64,000 nt of DNA from Sphingomonas sp. (lineage in GTDB: Bacteria > Pseudomonadota > Alphaproteobacteria > Sphingomonadales > Sphingomonadaceae). This document shows, one piece after another, positions 39,648 through 52,688 of the stretch. The position numbers and the translations under genes are program-made. The stretch is taken from contig JAKFUZ010000002.1 of NCBI GenBank assembly GCA_021732445.1, positions 1 to 64,000 of the forward strand. The letters run 5' to 3'. A model generated the notes under the pieces. That model did no database searches and was not told the DNA's origin. It saw only the letters and a list, made by a program, of their open reading frames with translations. Every line of letters starts with the position of its first letter. Position 1 is the stretch's first letter.

Positions 39648-40011
39648 GATGCCCGCCACGCTCAACCTCACCGACAAGCTCGCGCAGTTTGCCGATCACT
39701 GGAACCCGCGCATCATCGGCCATTACAACGGCAATGAAATTCGCGTGGCCAAGCTTCACGGGGATTTCACCTGGCACGCGCATGCCGACACCGACGAGCT
39801 GTTCTTCGTCGTGGCCGGCGAGCTCGGCATCGAATTTCGGGATGGCACAAAACGGTTGAGGGCGGGCGAGCTGCTCGTCGTGCCCAAGGGCACCGAACAC
39901 CGGCCCTTTGCCGAACGGGAATGTCACATCATGCTGCTTGACCGCGACGGCGAACCGAATACCGGCATCAACCCGTCCGATCGGACGCGCGCTGTGCTGG
40001 AGGCTATCTGA
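39640..40011 (+). CDS. cupin domain-containing protein
   Basis: FTWHAHADTDELFFVVAGELGIEFRDG...LRAGELLVVPKGTEHRPFA. Confidence 0.9.
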   Translation: MSEMPATLNLTDKLAQFADHWNPRIIGHYNGNEIRVAKLHGDFTWHAHADTDELFFVVAGELGIEFRDGTKRLRAGELLVVPKGTEHRPFAERECHIMLLDRDGEPNTGINPSDRTRAVLEAI

Positions 40012-40058
40012 TGGCTGAAACGCCGCACATCGCCCCCGAGGCGGAAACCCGCGCGCGC
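40011..40058 (+). repeat. Partial duplication of nuoE 5' end, copy 1 (copy 2 at 40312..40359)
   Basis: 46/48 identical: ATGGCTGAAACgCCGCACATCgCCCCCGAGGCGGAAACCCGCGCGCGC versus the nuoE start. Confidence 0.92.
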
Positions 40059-40084
40059 CATGTCGTGCCAGCGGAGGCCGCGGA

Positions 40085-40312
40085 ATGACACAATCCGAAT
40101 CAAGCATGATGCTTGAAATTCTCAAGCGCCTTCAGGCAGACATGGCCGATCTGAAGGCGGACATGGGTGATATTCGGCTGAGGATGACCGCCAATGAAGA
40201 GCATCTCTCAACCTTGGTCATGTCGGTTGCTGGTATCAATCACCGGCTTGACAGGGTGTCCGACCGGGTTGAGCGGATTGAGCAGCGGCTTGACTTACTG
40301 GATCACGCATAA
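40085..40312 (+). CDS. 75-aa coiled-coil protein inserted ahead of nuoE
   Basis: MTQSESSMMLEILKRLQADMADLKADMGDIRLRMTANEEHLSTLVMSVAGINHRLDRVSDRVERIEQRLDLLDHA; overlapping ATGA upstream and TAATG downstream. Confidence 0.8.
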   Translation: MTQSESSMMLEILKRLQADMADLKADMGDIRLRMTANEEHLSTLVMSVAGINHRLDRVSDRVERIEQRLDLLDHA

Positions 40313-40980
40313 TGGCTGAAACCCCGCACATCCCCCCCGAGGCGGAAACCCGCGCGCGCTGGGGCGATTTCGCGTGGACGCCCGAGAACGCCGCCAAGGC
40401 CGCAGAGATCGTCGGTCGCTATCCACCCGGTCGGCAGCAATCGGCGTCGCTTCCGTTCCTTGATCTGGCGCAGCGTCAGGTGGGGGCGGAAACGCACACG
40501 CAAGGGTGGCTGCCGGTGCCCGTCATTGAATTTGTCGCGCGCGAACTCGGCATGCCGTATATGCGGGTTTACGAAGTGGCGACCTTTTACACGATGTTCA
40601 ATCTGGCGCCTGTTGGCAAATATCATGTGCAGGTCTGCGGCACGACGCCGTGCATGCTCGCTGGGTCCGACGATGTATTTTCGGCGTGCAAGAATGCGGG
40701 GCTGATGAAGGGCAAGACCACGCCTGACGGGCTGTTCACGCTCACCGAAGTGGAGTGTCTGGGCACCTGCGCCAACGCGCCGATGGTGCAGATTAACGAC
40801 GACAATTTCGAAGACCTGGACTATGATCGCACGACCGCGATTTTGCAGGCGCTGGCGCGGGGCGAGGCGCCCAAGACGGGCTCGCAGACCGGCCGGCAGA
40901 CGAGCTGCCCGGCAGGCGGACCGACCTCGCTCACCGCGATGGTGGGGGAAAACCACGATTACCGGGGAGAATGGGCGTGA
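40312..40980 (+). CDS. nuoE: NADH-quinone oxidoreductase subunit E
   Basis: IEFVARELGMPYMRVYEVATFYTMFNLAPVGKYHVQVCGTTPCMLAGSDD, EVECLGTCANAPMVQINDDNFEDL. Confidence 0.96.
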   Translation: MAETPHIPPEAETRARWGDFAWTPENAAKAAEIVGRYPPGRQQSASLPFLDLAQRQVGAETHTQGWLPVPVIEFVARELGMPYMRVYEVATFYTMFNLAPVGKYHVQVCGTTPCMLAGSDDVFSACKNAGLMKGKTTPDGLFTLTEVECLGTCANAPMVQINDDNFEDLDYDRTTAILQALARGEAPKTGSQTGRQTSCPAGGPTSLTAMVGENHDYRGEWA

Positions 40981-41147
40981 GCAAGAACACCGTTTTCACA
41001 ATTCTTGCGATCATTGGCGGGCTGGTCGTGTTCGGCTGGCTGCTGAAGTTCACATTCGCGCTGCTGGGGCCAATCGCGCTGCTTGGGGTGGGGGCGGTGG
41101 TCTATCTTGCCGTCACCCGGAACAAGCGCCTTGGGGGGCCGAAATAG
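40977..41147 (+). CDS. 56-aa hydrophobic small ORF between nuoE and nuoF (GTG start)
   Basis: [60 protein letters not shown] overlap with nuoE. Confidence 0.6.
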   Translation: MSKNTVFTILAIIGGLVVFGWLLKFTFALLGPIALLGVGAVVYLAVTRNKRLGGPK

Positions 41148-41148
41148 C

Positions 41149-42449
<1,301 letters not shown>

Positions 42450-42453
<4 letters not shown>

Positions 42454-43073
42454 TTATTTTCCAAATAGCGGCAACATTCTCGCTCGCGGCCACGGCCCCG
42501 TTGGCAGAACCACCCGAGCTTATTTCGCGTGTTGATGCGACTCGGCTGATTGCGAGCTGCGTTATCAAGCGTGATCGCCCGCAAGCATTATTGATTGCCG
42601 GCGGCGAACCGTCCGCTCCGGCATTTGAAAAAGCGGCCCGCCGGATTGGACCAGCACTCGCGGGTTGTTTGACGCCGCAAACGCGGTCGTTGACCATCCG
42701 TAACAATGACTTGCGCGGAGTCTTCACCGACATGTTTCTTAAGGAAGCCAACGGCGTGGCGCTTGAACGCGCGCGCACGCTCCCGGCAGTTGCAGCGCAG
42801 CGCATTGTCCCTGGCAAGAGCGAGGCCGCTAGCGATGCCGCGCTGTTTGGCTGTGCCGTTGCTGCAAAGCCGTTGGAGGCAGCGTTGTTGGTGAAGGCGA
42901 CGCCAGCGAGCAATGAGGAAGCGACGGCGTTTCGCGCGTTGGCACCCGCTTTGCAGCAATGTGTGCCGCAAGATGCGGCGATGCATTTGAAGCCGTTTCA
43001 GGTCCGGCTTTTGGTGGCGGCGGCATTATGGGGCAGGCTCGCGACGGCTGCAGGAGCCCGATTGAATGCCTAA
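42450..43073 (+). CDS. exported protein of unknown function encoded inside the nuo operon
   Basis: GTG start overlapping the nuoF stop; hydrophobic N-term; ends overlapping the nuoG ATG; no recognised domain. Confidence 0.7.
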
Positions 43074-45081
43074 ACTCAAAGTCGACGGCATCGAGGTCGA
43101 AGTCCCCGCAGGTGCCACCGTGCTTCAGGCGTGCGAGGCGGCGGGGAAGGAAATCCCGCGTTTCTGCTATCATGAGCGGCTGAGCATCGCGGGCAATTGC
43201 CGCATGTGCCTGGTCGAGGTGAAGCCGGGGCCGCCCAAGCCGCAGGCGTCGTGCGCGCTGCCGGCGGCTGAAAACCAGGAAATTTTCACGGCCTCCCCCA
43301 TGGTGAAGAATGCGCGCGAAGGGGTGATGGAGTTTTTGCTCATCAACCACCCGCTCGATTGCCCGATCTGCGACCAGGGCGGCGAGTGCGATTTGCAGGA
43401 CCAGTCGATCGCCTATGGGCGCGGCTCGTCGCGCTACACCGAGAACAAGCGCGCCGTCACCGAAAAATATATGGGGCCCATCGTCAAGACGGTGATGACC
43501 CGCTGCATCCAGTGCACGCGCTGTGTGCGCTTTGCCGAGGAAGTGGCGGGCGTGGAGGAAATCGGCGCGATCGGACGCGGCGAGAACATGCAGATCACCA
43601 CCTATCTGGAGCATGCCGCCAAGAGCGAACTTTCCGGCAATGTGGTGGATCTGTGCCCGGTGGGTGCGCTCACCAGCAAGCCCTATGCGTTTGAAGCGCG
43701 GCCATGGGAGCTGAAAAAGACGCTCGCCATCGATGTGATGGACGCGGTGGGCACCAACATTCGCCTCGACAGTCGCGGGCGCCAGGTGCTGCGCTGCCTG
43801 CCGCGTATCAATGAAGATGTGAACGAGGAATGGGCCAGCGACAAGACCCGCCACGCGGTTGACGGGCTGGTGCGCCGCCGGCTCGACCGGCCGTTTGTGC
43901 GCCAAGGTGGCCGCCTCGTCGAGGCGGGCTGGGACGAAGCATTTGGCGCGATTGCCGCGGTGCAGGCGGGGGCAAGCGTTGCGGCCGTCGCGGGTGATCT
44001 TGTTGATTGCGAAACCATGTATGCGGCCAAGGCTTTGCTCGCGGGCATGGGTTCTGCCCTGCTTGAGGGGCGCCAGACCGGCATGGATTATGACGTGTCG
44101 TCGCTGGCGGCGGTGAATTTCAACACCACGATCGCGGGTGTCGAGCGGGCGGATGTCATTCTGCTGGTCGGCACTAATGTGCGCTGGGAAGCGCCGCTGG
44201 TGAACACGCGCATCCGCAAAGCAATCAAGCGCGGCGCCAGGGTTTTCGCGATTGGGCCCGAGACAGACCTGACCTATCCGGTCACTTGGTTGGGCGATGA
44301 TCTGAGCCTGCTCGCCAAGCTGCCCAAGCCGGCGGCGGATGCGCTGAAGGCGGGCGCGCGGCCGGTGATGATTATGGGCGGTGCAGCGCTCAAGGGCGGG
44401 CATGGCGCAGCGCTGGCGCTGGCGGCGAAATATCAGCTTGTCCGCTCGCTCGATGATGGCAGCACATGGAACGGCTTCAACGTGCTGCACTTTTCAGCCG
44501 CTCGGATGGGCGGGCTGATGCTTGGTTACGCGGCGCCCGGCGGCATCGCCGATGTGGCCGCCGCTAGGCCCAAGCTTGCGTTTTTCCTGGGCGCCGACGA
44601 GGTGGATTTCACGAAATTCGCCGACAGCTTCAAGGTGTATGTCGGCCATCACGGTGACAAGGGTGCGGCTGCGGCCGACGTGGTGTTGCCGGGCGCCGCC
44701 TATGCCGAGAAGTCGGGCACGTGGGTGAACCTTGAGGGGCGCGTGCAGCGCGGCGACCGCGCGGTCTTCCCGCCCGGCGATGCGCGCGAGGACTGGACGA
44801 TCCTGCGGGCGCTCTCTTCGGTGCTTGGCCACACGCTGCCCTTCGATTCGTTGGATCAATTGCGCGCGGAAATGGCTAAGGACTCCCCCATGCTGGCGGA
44901 GCAGGGGTTGGTGCGGTTTGACTGGGCACCGCCCAGGCTCGACACAAAGGGCGAGGGTTCTGTGACCTATCCGATCAAGGATTTTTACCTGACCAACGCG
45001 ATTTGCCGGGCAAGCCCGACGATGCAGCGCTGCTCGGCCGAACTGCTTCATGGCGAAGAATTTGCGGAGGCAGCGGCGTGA
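43066..45081 (+). CDS. nuoG: NADH-quinone oxidoreductase subunit G
   Basis: [66 protein letters not shown]. Confidence 0.96.
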   Translation: MPKLKVDGIEVEVPAGATVLQACEAAGKEIPRFCYHERLSIAGNCRMCLVEVKPGPPKPQASCALPAAENQEIFTASPMVKNAREGVMEFLLINHPLDCPICDQGGECDLQDQSIAYGRGSSRYTENKRAVTEKYMGPIVKTVMTRCIQCTRCVRFAEEVAGVEEIGAIGRGENMQITTYLEHAAKSELSGNVVDLCPVGALTSKPYAFEARPWELKKTLAIDVMDAVGTNIRLDSRGRQVLRCLPRINEDVNEEWASDKTRHAVDGLVRRRLDRPFVRQGGRLVEAGWDEAFGAIAAVQAGASVAAVAGDLVDCETMYAAKALLAGMGSALLEGRQTGMDYDVSSLAAVNFNTTIAGVERADVILLVGTNVRWEAPLVNTRIRKAIKRGARVFAIGPETDLTYPVTWLGDDLSLLAKLPKPAADALKAGARPVMIMGGAALKGGHGAALALAAKYQLVRSLDDGSTWNGFNVLHFSAARMGGLMLGYAAPGGIADVAAARPKLAFFLGADEVDFTKFADSFKVYVGHHGDKGAAAADVVLPGAAYAEKSGTWVNLEGRVQRGDRAVFPPGDAREDWTILRALSSVLGHTLPFDSLDQLRAEMAKDSPMLAEQGLVRFDWAPPRLDTKGEGSVTYPIKDFYLTNAICRASPTMQRCSAELLHGEEFAEAAA

Positions 45082-46127
45082 CGCGCTGGCTTGCCCCTTA
45101 TACCGGCTTTGGCTGGGCGTGGTTCATCTGGACCATTGTTGACATTCTGCTCATTGCCTTTCCGCTGATGCTGGCGGTTGCGCTCATCATTTATGCCGAC
45201 CGGAAGATCTGGGCGGCGATGGCGCTCAGGCGCGGGCCAAATGTCGTCGGGCCGCTCGGCATTTTGCAGAGCTTTGCCGATGGCCTGAAGGTTTTTCTGC
45301 AGGAAACGATCATTCCGGCCAGCGCGAACAAGGGCCTGTTCCTGATGGCGCCGATCATCACTTTCACGGTGGCGCTCATCGTGTGGGCGGTGGTGCCGTT
45401 TGCCGATGGTGTGGTGCTGGCGAACATCAATGTCGGGCTGCTCTATGTGCTCGCCGCGTCGTCGCTCGGGGTGTATGGCGTCATTATTTCGGGATGGTCG
45501 TCAAACTCGAAATATCCGTTTTTCAGCGCGTTGCGGGCCGCGGCGCAAATGGTGTCTTACGAAGTCGCGATAGGCTTCGTGCTCATCTCGGTCGTCATGT
45601 GGGCCGGCACCTTCAACCTGTCGGGCATCGTGCTGGCGCAAAAGGGGCATATTCTGGGCTTCGGCAACATGTTTGGCCTCAACCCGCTCTTGTTCCCGAT
45701 GGCGGTGGTGTTTTTCATCTCTTCGCTCGCCGAAACAGCGCGCGCGCCGTTTGACCTGACCGAGGCCGAGAGCGAACTCGTCGCCGGCTTCCAGACCGAA
45801 TATTCGTCAATGGCCTTTGCGCTGTTCTGGCTTGGCGAATATGCCAATGTCATTTTGATGTGCGCCTTGAACGCGCTGTTGTTCTGGGGCGGATGGCTGC
45901 CGCCGATCGACTGGGCGCCGCTTTATCTGGTGCCCGGCATCATCTGGTTTTTCGCAAAAATCTGGTGCTTTTTCTTCCTGTTTTCCTGGGTGAAGGCGAC
46001 CGTGCCGCGCTATCGCTATGATCAGTTGATGCGGCTGGGGTGGAAGGTGTTTCTGCCGCTCAGCCTGGTGTGGCTGTTCCTCGTGTCGGGCGTATTGATG
46101 CTAATGCGCGTGGGAGTCCCTGCATGA
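45078..46127 (+). CDS. nuoH: NADH-quinone oxidoreductase subunit H (GTG start)
   Basis: [81 protein letters not shown]. Confidence 0.96.
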   Translation: MTRWLAPYTGFGWAWFIWTIVDILLIAFPLMLAVALIIYADRKIWAAMALRRGPNVVGPLGILQSFADGLKVFLQETIIPASANKGLFLMAPIITFTVALIVWAVVPFADGVVLANINVGLLYVLAASSLGVYGVIISGWSSNSKYPFFSALRAAAQMVSYEVAIGFVLISVVMWAGTFNLSGIVLAQKGHILGFGNMFGLNPLLFPMAVVFFISSLAETARAPFDLTEAESELVAGFQTEYSSMAFALFWLGEYANVILMCALNALLFWGGWLPPIDWAPLYLVPGIIWFFAKIWCFFFLFSWVKATVPRYRYDQLMRLGWKVFLPLSLVWLFLVSGVLMLMRVGVPA

Positions 46128-46609
46128 ACATCGGCAAGACGATCAAAGCCTTCACGCTGTGGGAATTCGTCAAGGCGCACGCGCTGACCTTGCAGTATTT
46201 CTTCAAGGCCAAGGCAACCATCAACTATCCGTACGAGAAGAACCCGCTGTCGCCGCGGTTCCGGGGGGAGCATGCGCTGCGGCGCTATCCGAACGGCGAG
46301 GAGCGCTGCATCGCGTGCAAATTGTGCGAGGCGGTGTGCCCGGCCCAGGCGATCACCATCGAGGCCGAGCCGCGCGAAGACGGCAGCCGGCGCACAACGC
46401 GCTACGACATTGACATGACCAAGTGCATTTTCTGCGGCCTGTGCGCGGAAGCCTGCCCGGTCGATGCCGTGGTCGAGGGGCCGAATTTTGAATATGCCAC
46501 GGAAACGCGCGAGGAGCTGATCTACAACAAGGCCAAGCTGCTCGATAATGGGGATCGCTGGGAAAGCGCGATTGCCGCAAACCTTGCCGCCGATGCACCG
46601 TATCGTTAA
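46124..46609 (+). CDS. nuoI: NADH-quinone oxidoreductase subunit I
   Basis: Two 4Fe-4S motifs: [16 protein letters not shown] and [16 protein letters not shown]. Confidence 0.97.
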   Translation: MNIGKTIKAFTLWEFVKAHALTLQYFFKAKATINYPYEKNPLSPRFRGEHALRRYPNGEERCIACKLCEAVCPAQAITIEAEPREDGSRRTTRYDIDMTKCIFCGLCAEACPVDAVVEGPNFEYATETREELIYNKAKLLDNGDRWESAIAANLAADAPYR

Positions 46610-46715
46610 TGCGCAGGCCAATCGATTCCATCCAGCGTTTGTGCAGCCGGGGGCGGCCTGACAGCGCGCTTTGCCGTTGCACCCGCGCGGCACTATCAGG
46701 GGGCTATTCCGCGCT

Positions 46716-47327
46716 GTGATCCAGGCCTTCGCCTTTTATCTGTTTGCATTTGCCGTGCTGTTTTCCGGCGCGATGACGATTTCGTCGCGTAACCCGGTGC
46801 ATTCGGTGCTGTGGCTCATCTTTGCGTTCTTCAATGCAGCGGGTCTGATGCTGCTGGTGGGCGCCGAGTTCATCGCGATGTTGCTGGTGATTGTTTATGT
46901 TGGTGCGGTGTCGGTGTTGTTCCTGTTTGTGGTGATGATGCTCAACATCGACTTTGCCGAACTGCGGCAGGGCTTTGTGCGCTATCTTTGGCCGGGTCTG
47001 GCGCTGGCAGGCGCGCTTGCCGTGGAGATGTTTGTCGCGGTCGGGGCCTGGTCGCTGGGGCCAATAGAGCTTGGCCGGCGCGCGGCGCCGATTAATGGCA
47101 AGACACCCAATATCGAAGCGATCGGCGACCTGCTCTATACCCGGTATCTTTATATTTTTGAAGGCGCCGGGCTGGTGTTGCTCGTTGCGATGATCGGCGC
47201 GATCGTGCTCACCCACCGCAAGCGCGGCGGGGTGAAGCCGCAGAATGTCGCCCGCCAGGTCGCGCGCCGCCCGCAGGATGCGGTGCGGATGGTCGATCAG
47301 CCGGTTGGGCAGGGGGTTGAGCTGTGA
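46716..47327 (+). CDS. nuoJ: NADH-quinone oxidoreductase subunit J (GTG start proposed; ORF open from 46671)
   Basis: [55 protein letters not shown]. Confidence 0.95.
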   Translation: MIQAFAFYLFAFAVLFSGAMTISSRNPVHSVLWLIFAFFNAAGLMLLVGAEFIAMLLVIVYVGAVSVLFLFVVMMLNIDFAELRQGFVRYLWPGLALAGALAVEMFVAVGAWSLGPIELGRRAAPINGKTPNIEAIGDLLYTRYLYIFEGAGLVLLVAMIGAIVLTHRKRGGVKPQNVARQVARRPQDAVRMVDQPVGQGVEL

Positions 47328-47629
47328 TTGGCCTGGTGCATTATCTGGTGGTCGCCGCCATTTTGTTCACGATGGGGGTGCTCGGCATCTTCCTCAACCG
47401 CAAGAATGTGATCGTCATCCTGATGGCGATCGAGCTGATCTTGCTCGCGGTGAACCTTAACCTTGTCGCGTTCTCGGCGTTTCTGCATGATCTGGTTGGT
47501 CAGGTTTTCGCGATGTTCGTGCTGACGGTGGCGGCGGGCGAGGCGGCGATTGGTCTTGCGATTCTGGTGATTTATTTCCGCGTGCGCGGCACGATTTCGG
47601 TGGATGATCCCAGCAGGATGCGCGGATGA
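47324..47629 (+). CDS. nuoK: NADH-quinone oxidoreductase subunit K
   Basis: [69 protein letters not shown]. Confidence 0.96.
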   Translation: MIGLVHYLVVAAILFTMGVLGIFLNRKNVIVILMAIELILLAVNLNLVAFSAFLHDLVGQVFAMFVLTVAAGEAAIGLAILVIYFRVRGTISVDDPSRMRG

Positions 47630-49695
47630 ATTCGGTCAATTTCCAAATCACCGCGATTGTTTTCCTGCCGCTATTCGCGTCGCTGGTGGCGGGGCTTGGC
47701 GGGCGCGCCATTGGTCCCTTTGCGGCAAAGCTGGTGACGACGGCGGCGCTGGGTGCGTCGTGCATCCTTTCATGGCCGATGTTCCTGGGGTTTCTTGAAG
47801 GCGGCCAGGCGCAGGTTTTCCCCGTGCTAGACTGGATCCGCTCGGGCGATCTTGACGTGGCCTGGGCGCTCCGGGTCGATGCGCTGACGGCGGTGATGCT
47901 CGTCGTCATCACCTCGGTGTCGGCGCTCGTACATTTGTATAGCTGGGGCTATATGGATGAAGACCCGGATCAGCCGCGCTTTTTTGCCTATCTGTCGCTG
48001 TTCACCTTTGCGATGCTGATGCTGGTGACTGCTGACAACATCGTGCAGATGTTTTTCGGCTGGGAGGGGGTGGGGCTCGCTTCGTATCTGCTGATCGGCT
48101 TCTGGTTCAAAAAACCCTCCGCCAATGCGGCGGCAATCAAGGCGTTTGTCGTCAACCGGGTTGGTGATCTGGGGTTCATGCTCGGTATTTTCGGCACCTA
48201 TCTGGTGTTCCACACGGTATCGATCCCCGAGATTTTGCGGCTGGCGCCGGGGATGGCGGGATCAACCATCGGGTTTTTGGGCTTTCGTCTTGATACGATG
48301 ACCCTGTTGTGTCTGTTGCTGTTCGTCGGCGCGATGGGCAAATCCGCACAGCTTGGCCTGCACACCTGGCTGCCCGATGCGATGGAAGGGCCAACGCCGG
48401 TCTCCGCGCTCATCCACGCCGCGACCATGGTCACAGCCGGCGTGTTCATGGTCTGTCGCCTGTCGCCGATGTTCGAGACGAGCCCGGTCGCGCTCGGCGT
48501 GGTGACGACGGTGGGCGCCGCGACCTGTTTTTTTGCGGCAACCGTCGGGCTGGTGCAGACCGATATCAAGCGGGTCATCGCCTATTCGACCTGCTCGCAG
48601 CTTGGCTATATGTTTTTTGCAGCCGGCGTTGGTGCCTATGGCGCGGCGATGTTCCACCTGTTTACCCATGCCTTTTTCAAGGCGCTGCTGTTTTTGGGTG
48701 CAGGCTCGGTCATCCATGCGATGCACCATGAGCAGGACATGCGGTTTTATGGCGGGTTGCGAAAGCAGATTCCGATCACCTTCTGGGCGATGATGGCGGG
48801 GACGCTGGCGATTACCGGCGTGGGCATTCCCGGTATTGGCGGGCTGACGGCGATGGGATTTGCCGGCTTCCACTCCAAGGATGCCATCATCGAAAGCGCC
48901 TGGGCGTCGGGGGAATTTGGCGCGTCGGCGGTTGGCATGGTGGTCGCGCTGCTGACGAGTTTTTATTCGTGGCGGCTGATGTTCCTGACCTTTTATGGCG
49001 AGCCGCGCTGGGCCGCTTCCGAGCATGTGCAGCACGCGCTGCATGCGGCCGCGCATCACGGTCTCGCCCATGATGATGAAGCCGGGCATGGCCATGGCGA
49101 GGAGCATCACGACCCGCATGGCGACCCGACTGGCGGTTATCACCCGCATGAGAGCCCGTGGACGATGCTGCTCCCGCTTGCGCTGCTGTCGGTTGGCGCG
49201 GTGGCGGCAGGTTTTGCGTTCCACGGCATTTTCATCGAGCCAGGTGCGGGCGAGGCATTCTGGAAGGGCAGCATCGCGTTTCGCGAACAGTTGATGCACG
49301 CAGCGCACGAGGTGCCGCTGGGCGTCAAGCTGTCGGCGACGATCGCCATGTTGCTGGGGCTGTTTGGCGGCTGGTATGGCTATATCCGAAACCCTGCCTG
49401 GCCCGCCAGCGTGGCGGCGGCGGCATCTGGCCTTTATGATTTTCTGCTCCACAAATGGTATTTTGACGAGCTTTACGACCTGTTGTTCGTGAAGCCCGCC
49501 TTCGCCATTGGCCGGCTGTTCTGGCAGCGGGGCGACGAGCAGACGATCGACCGGTTCGGCCCCAATGGCGCGGCTGCTTTGGTCGTCTCGGGCAGTCAAA
49601 TGGCGGGTCGGTTGCAATCGGGCTATATCTACACTTATGCCTTTGTGATGCTGATCGGGCTGACCGCCGTCGTCACCTGGGCGATTGCGAGCTGA
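47626..49695 (+). CDS. nuoL: NADH-quinone oxidoreductase subunit L
   Basis: [81 protein letters not shown]. Confidence 0.97.
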   Translation: MNSVNFQITAIVFLPLFASLVAGLGGRAIGPFAAKLVTTAALGASCILSWPMFLGFLEGGQAQVFPVLDWIRSGDLDVAWALRVDALTAVMLVVITSVSALVHLYSWGYMDEDPDQPRFFAYLSLFTFAMLMLVTADNIVQMFFGWEGVGLASYLLIGFWFKKPSANAAAIKAFVVNRVGDLGFMLGIFGTYLVFHTVSIPEILRLAPGMAGSTIGFLGFRLDTMTLLCLLLFVGAMGKSAQLGLHTWLPDAMEGPTPVSALIHAATMVTAGVFMVCRLSPMFETSPVALGVVTTVGAATCFFAATVGLVQTDIKRVIAYSTCSQLGYMFFAAGVGAYGAAMFHLFTHAFFKALLFLGAGSVIHAMHHEQDMRFYGGLRKQIPITFWAMMAGTLAITGVGIPGIGGLTAMGFAGFHSKDAIIESAWASGEFGASAVGMVVALLTSFYSWRLMFLTFYGEPRWAASEHVQHALHAAAHHGLAHDDEAGHGHGEEHHDPHGDPTGGYHPHESPWTMLLPLALLSVGAVAAGFAFHGIFIEPGAGEAFWKGSIAFREQLMHAAHEVPLGVKLSATIAMLLGLFGGWYGYIRNPAWPASVAAAASGLYDFLLHKWYFDELYDLLFVKPAFAIGRLFWQRGDEQTIDRFGPNGAAALVVSGSQMAGRLQSGYIYTYAFVMLIGLTAVVTWAIAS

Positions 49696-49702
49696 TGCGG
49701 CG

Positions 49703-51238
49703 ATGAACGGCTTTCCCATCCTCTCCGTGATGCTTGCGGTGCCGGCGGCGGCGGCCATTCTTTGCCTGTTTGTGGGCGCGAGCAGCGCGCGCTGGCTGGC
49801 GCTTGGCGCGACGCTGGTTGATCTGGCGCTGGGCGTCTTGCTGTGGGCAAGCTTCGATGTCGGCGGCGCGCAGTGGCAGTTTGTCGAACATGCAGCGATG
49901 CCCGCCTTTGGCCTGTTCGGCTGGTCGCTCGGGATCGACGGCTTCGCGCTGATGCTTATCATGCTGAGCGTGTTCCTGATGCCGATCTGCATTGGCGCAA
50001 GCTGGAACAGCATCGAGAAGCGCGTGCCCGAATATATGGCCGCGTTTCTGGTGACCGAAGTGCTGATGATCGGCACATTCGCCGCGCAGGACTTGTTCCT
50101 TTTCTACATTTTCTTCGAGGCGGGCCTCATCCCGATGTATCTTATCATCGGCATTTGGGGCGGCGCGAACCGGATTTACGCGAGCTACAAGTTTTTTCTC
50201 TATACGCTGCTGGGCTCGGTGCTGATGCTCGTGGCGATGCTCTGGATGGCGCAGGAAGCGGGCACGACCGATATCCGCGTGCTGCTGACACATGATTTCC
50301 CCGTGCACGCGCAGATGTGGTTGTGGCTGGCGTTCTTTGCGTCATTTGCGGTCAAGATGCCGATGTGGCCCGTGCACACCTGGCTGCCCGATGCGCATGT
50401 GCAGGCGCCGACCGCGGGGTCAGTCATTCTGGCCGGGGTTTTGCTGAAGCTCGGCGGATACGGTTTCCTGCGCTTTTCCGTGCCGATGTTTCCCGAAGCG
50501 TCGGCGAGCCTGACCTGGCTGGTGCTGGGTCTGTCGGCGATTGCCGTGGTTTATACGAGCCTGGTCGCGCTGGTTCAGTCCGACATGAAGAAGCTGATCG
50601 CCTATTCCTCCGTCGCGCATATGGCGATTGTGACGATTGGCCTGTTCGCCTTCAACCGGCAGGGGATTGAGGGCGCGATGATCGTGATGCTCAGCCACGG
50701 CCTGGTCTCGGGTGCGCTGTTTTTGTGCGTGGGCGTCATTTATGACCGGCTGCATACCCGCGAGATCAGCCGTTATGGCGGGCTGTCGATCAATATGCCG
50801 CGCTATGCGTTGCTGTTCCTGCTGTTCACCATGGCGTCGATTGGCTTGCCGGGCACGAGCGGGTTTGTCGGTGAATTTTTAAGCCTTGCCGGCACCTATC
50901 AGATATCGACCACGGCCACGCTGATTTGCACGACGGGGATTATTCTGGGCGCGGGTTATATGCTCTATCTGTATCGGCGCATCGCCTTTGGCGACCTGGT
51001 GCATGAGGATGTGCGGGTGATGCCTGACCTGTCGATGCGCGAGCTGGCGCTGCTGGCGCCCATTGCCGCGGTCGTCCTGTGGATGGGTGTGTACCCCGAG
51101 AGTTTCCTCGCGCCGATGCGCAATGACGCGGCAATGCTGGTCGCGCGGGTGGCGCGGGCCGCGCCGGCAGGCGATTCCCGCCTGGCTTTGGGTAAGGCAC
51201 CGGCCGCGCGCGTCGCCGTTCCTGCGGAGGTGCGTTGA
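49703..51238 (+). CDS. nuoM: NADH-quinone oxidoreductase subunit M
   Basis: [81 protein letters not shown]. Confidence 0.97.
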   Translation: MNGFPILSVMLAVPAAAAILCLFVGASSARWLALGATLVDLALGVLLWASFDVGGAQWQFVEHAAMPAFGLFGWSLGIDGFALMLIMLSVFLMPICIGASWNSIEKRVPEYMAAFLVTEVLMIGTFAAQDLFLFYIFFEAGLIPMYLIIGIWGGANRIYASYKFFLYTLLGSVLMLVAMLWMAQEAGTTDIRVLLTHDFPVHAQMWLWLAFFASFAVKMPMWPVHTWLPDAHVQAPTAGSVILAGVLLKLGGYGFLRFSVPMFPEASASLTWLVLGLSAIAVVYTSLVALVQSDMKKLIAYSSVAHMAIVTIGLFAFNRQGIEGAMIVMLSHGLVSGALFLCVGVIYDRLHTREISRYGGLSINMPRYALLFLLFTMASIGLPGTSGFVGEFLSLAGTYQISTTATLICTTGIILGAGYMLYLYRRIAFGDLVHEDVRVMPDLSMRELALLAPIAAVVLWMGVYPESFLAPMRNDAAMLVARVARAAPAGDSRLALGKAPAARVAVPAEVR

Positions 51239-52683
51239 TGGACTACCCGGCCAATCTGGCGATGACGCTGCCCGAGCTTGTGCTGTCGGTGAGCGCGCTG
51301 GTGCTGATGATGGTTGCCGCATGGGGCGGGCAGGGCGCGACCCGGCTCGTCTCGTGGACATCGGTGGTGGCGCTTGCGGGCGCGGGCATTGCGCTTGCCG
51401 GGCCGGCATCAAGCGGTGGCGCGGCCTTTGGCGGGTTGTACCTGGCCGACGGGTTCGCCGCCTTTGCCAAGGTGTTGATTTACGGCGCGGCGGCCGTTGC
51501 CATCATCATGGCACCGGGCTTTTTCGAGCGGACGGCGGGCGATGATTTGCGGCCGGAATATCCCGTGCTCATCCTGCTTTCGGCCGTTGGCATGGGGATG
51601 ATGGTGTCGGCCGGCGACCTCATGACGCTCTATGTCGGCCTCGAACTCCAGAGCCTTGCGGCCTATGTGCTGGCAAGTTTCATGCGGCATGACGCGCGCT
51701 CGGCTGAGGCAGGCCTCAAATATTTTGTGCTCGGCGCGCTGGCGAGCGGCATTTTGCTCTATGGGATTTCGCTGGTTTACGGGTTCAGCGGCACGACGCT
51801 TTATTCGTCGATTGCCGGCGCCTATGTCGGCACGCACTCCAAGGGCTTGTTGTTCGGGCTGGTATTTGTGTTTTGCGGCCTTGCCTTCAAGATGAGCGCG
51901 GTGCCGTTCCACATGTGGACGCCCGATGTGTATGAAGGCGCGCCGACCCCGGTCACTGCGTTTTTTGCTTCCGCGCCCAAGGTTGCCGCAATTGCGCTGG
52001 CGGTTCGGGTGGCCGTGGAAGCGATGGGCCCGGCGACACATGAGTGGCGGCAGATCGTTGTTTTTGCCTCGCTTGCGTCGATCATCCTGGGGGCCGCCGG
52101 CGCTATCGGGCAGAACAACATCAAGCGGCTGCTCGCCTATTCCTCGATCAACAATGTCGGCTTCGTGCTGGTGGGGCTGGCGGCGGGCACGCAGCAGGGC
52201 GTGGCGGCGGTGCTTTTTTACCTTGCGGTCTATGTCGTGATGACGATTGGCAGCTTTCTGGTCGTGCTGCAGATGCGCGATGCCGATGGCACGCAGCTTG
52301 AGACGCTCAGCAGCCTGTCGGGCCTGTCGCGCACGCGGCCGGGGCTGGCGCTGGCGACGCTCATTTTCATGTTTTCGCTTGCCGGGATTCCGCCGCTCCT
52401 TGGCTTCAACGCCAAGCTGGCGGTGTTTAACGCGGCGGTGTCTGCCGGGCTGTTTCCGCTGGCGGTCATCGGCTTTGTCGCCTCGGTAATTGGCGCCTTT
52501 TACTATCTGCGGATGGTCAAGATCATGTATATTGACGAACCAGCCGCTCGCTTTGGCCCGCAGACCAGCATGGTGGAGGGTGGCATTCTCACCGCCGCTG
52601 CGGTGGTTATCTCGCCGGTCGGCTGGGTGCTGCTGGCGCCGCTCACCGTGTGGACGATGACAGCCGCCAGAGCGCTGTTCTGA
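51235..52683 (+). CDS. nuoN: NADH-quinone oxidoreductase subunit N
   Basis: [87 protein letters not shown]. Confidence 0.97.
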   Translation: MMDYPANLAMTLPELVLSVSALVLMMVAAWGGQGATRLVSWTSVVALAGAGIALAGPASSGGAAFGGLYLADGFAAFAKVLIYGAAAVAIIMAPGFFERTAGDDLRPEYPVLILLSAVGMGMMVSAGDLMTLYVGLELQSLAAYVLASFMRHDARSAEAGLKYFVLGALASGILLYGISLVYGFSGTTLYSSIAGAYVGTHSKGLLFGLVFVFCGLAFKMSAVPFHMWTPDVYEGAPTPVTAFFASAPKVAAIALAVRVAVEAMGPATHEWRQIVVFASLASIILGAAGAIGQNNIKRLLAYSSINNVGFVLVGLAAGTQQGVAAVLFYLAVYVVMTIGSFLVVLQMRDADGTQLETLSSLSGLSRTRPGLALATLIFMFSLAGIPPLLGFNAKLAVFNAAVSAGLFPLAVIGFVASVIGAFYYLRMVKIMYIDEPAARFGPQTSMVEGGILTAAAVVISPVGWVLLAPLTVWTMTAARALF

Positions 52684-52688
52684 CAGCG

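Noticed and set aside
48262-50076. 604-aa minus-strand ORF opposite nuoL/nuoM, with similar ORFs at 42829-44490 and 51409-52851
   Set aside because: Antisense to conserved nuo genes; typical high-GC artefacts
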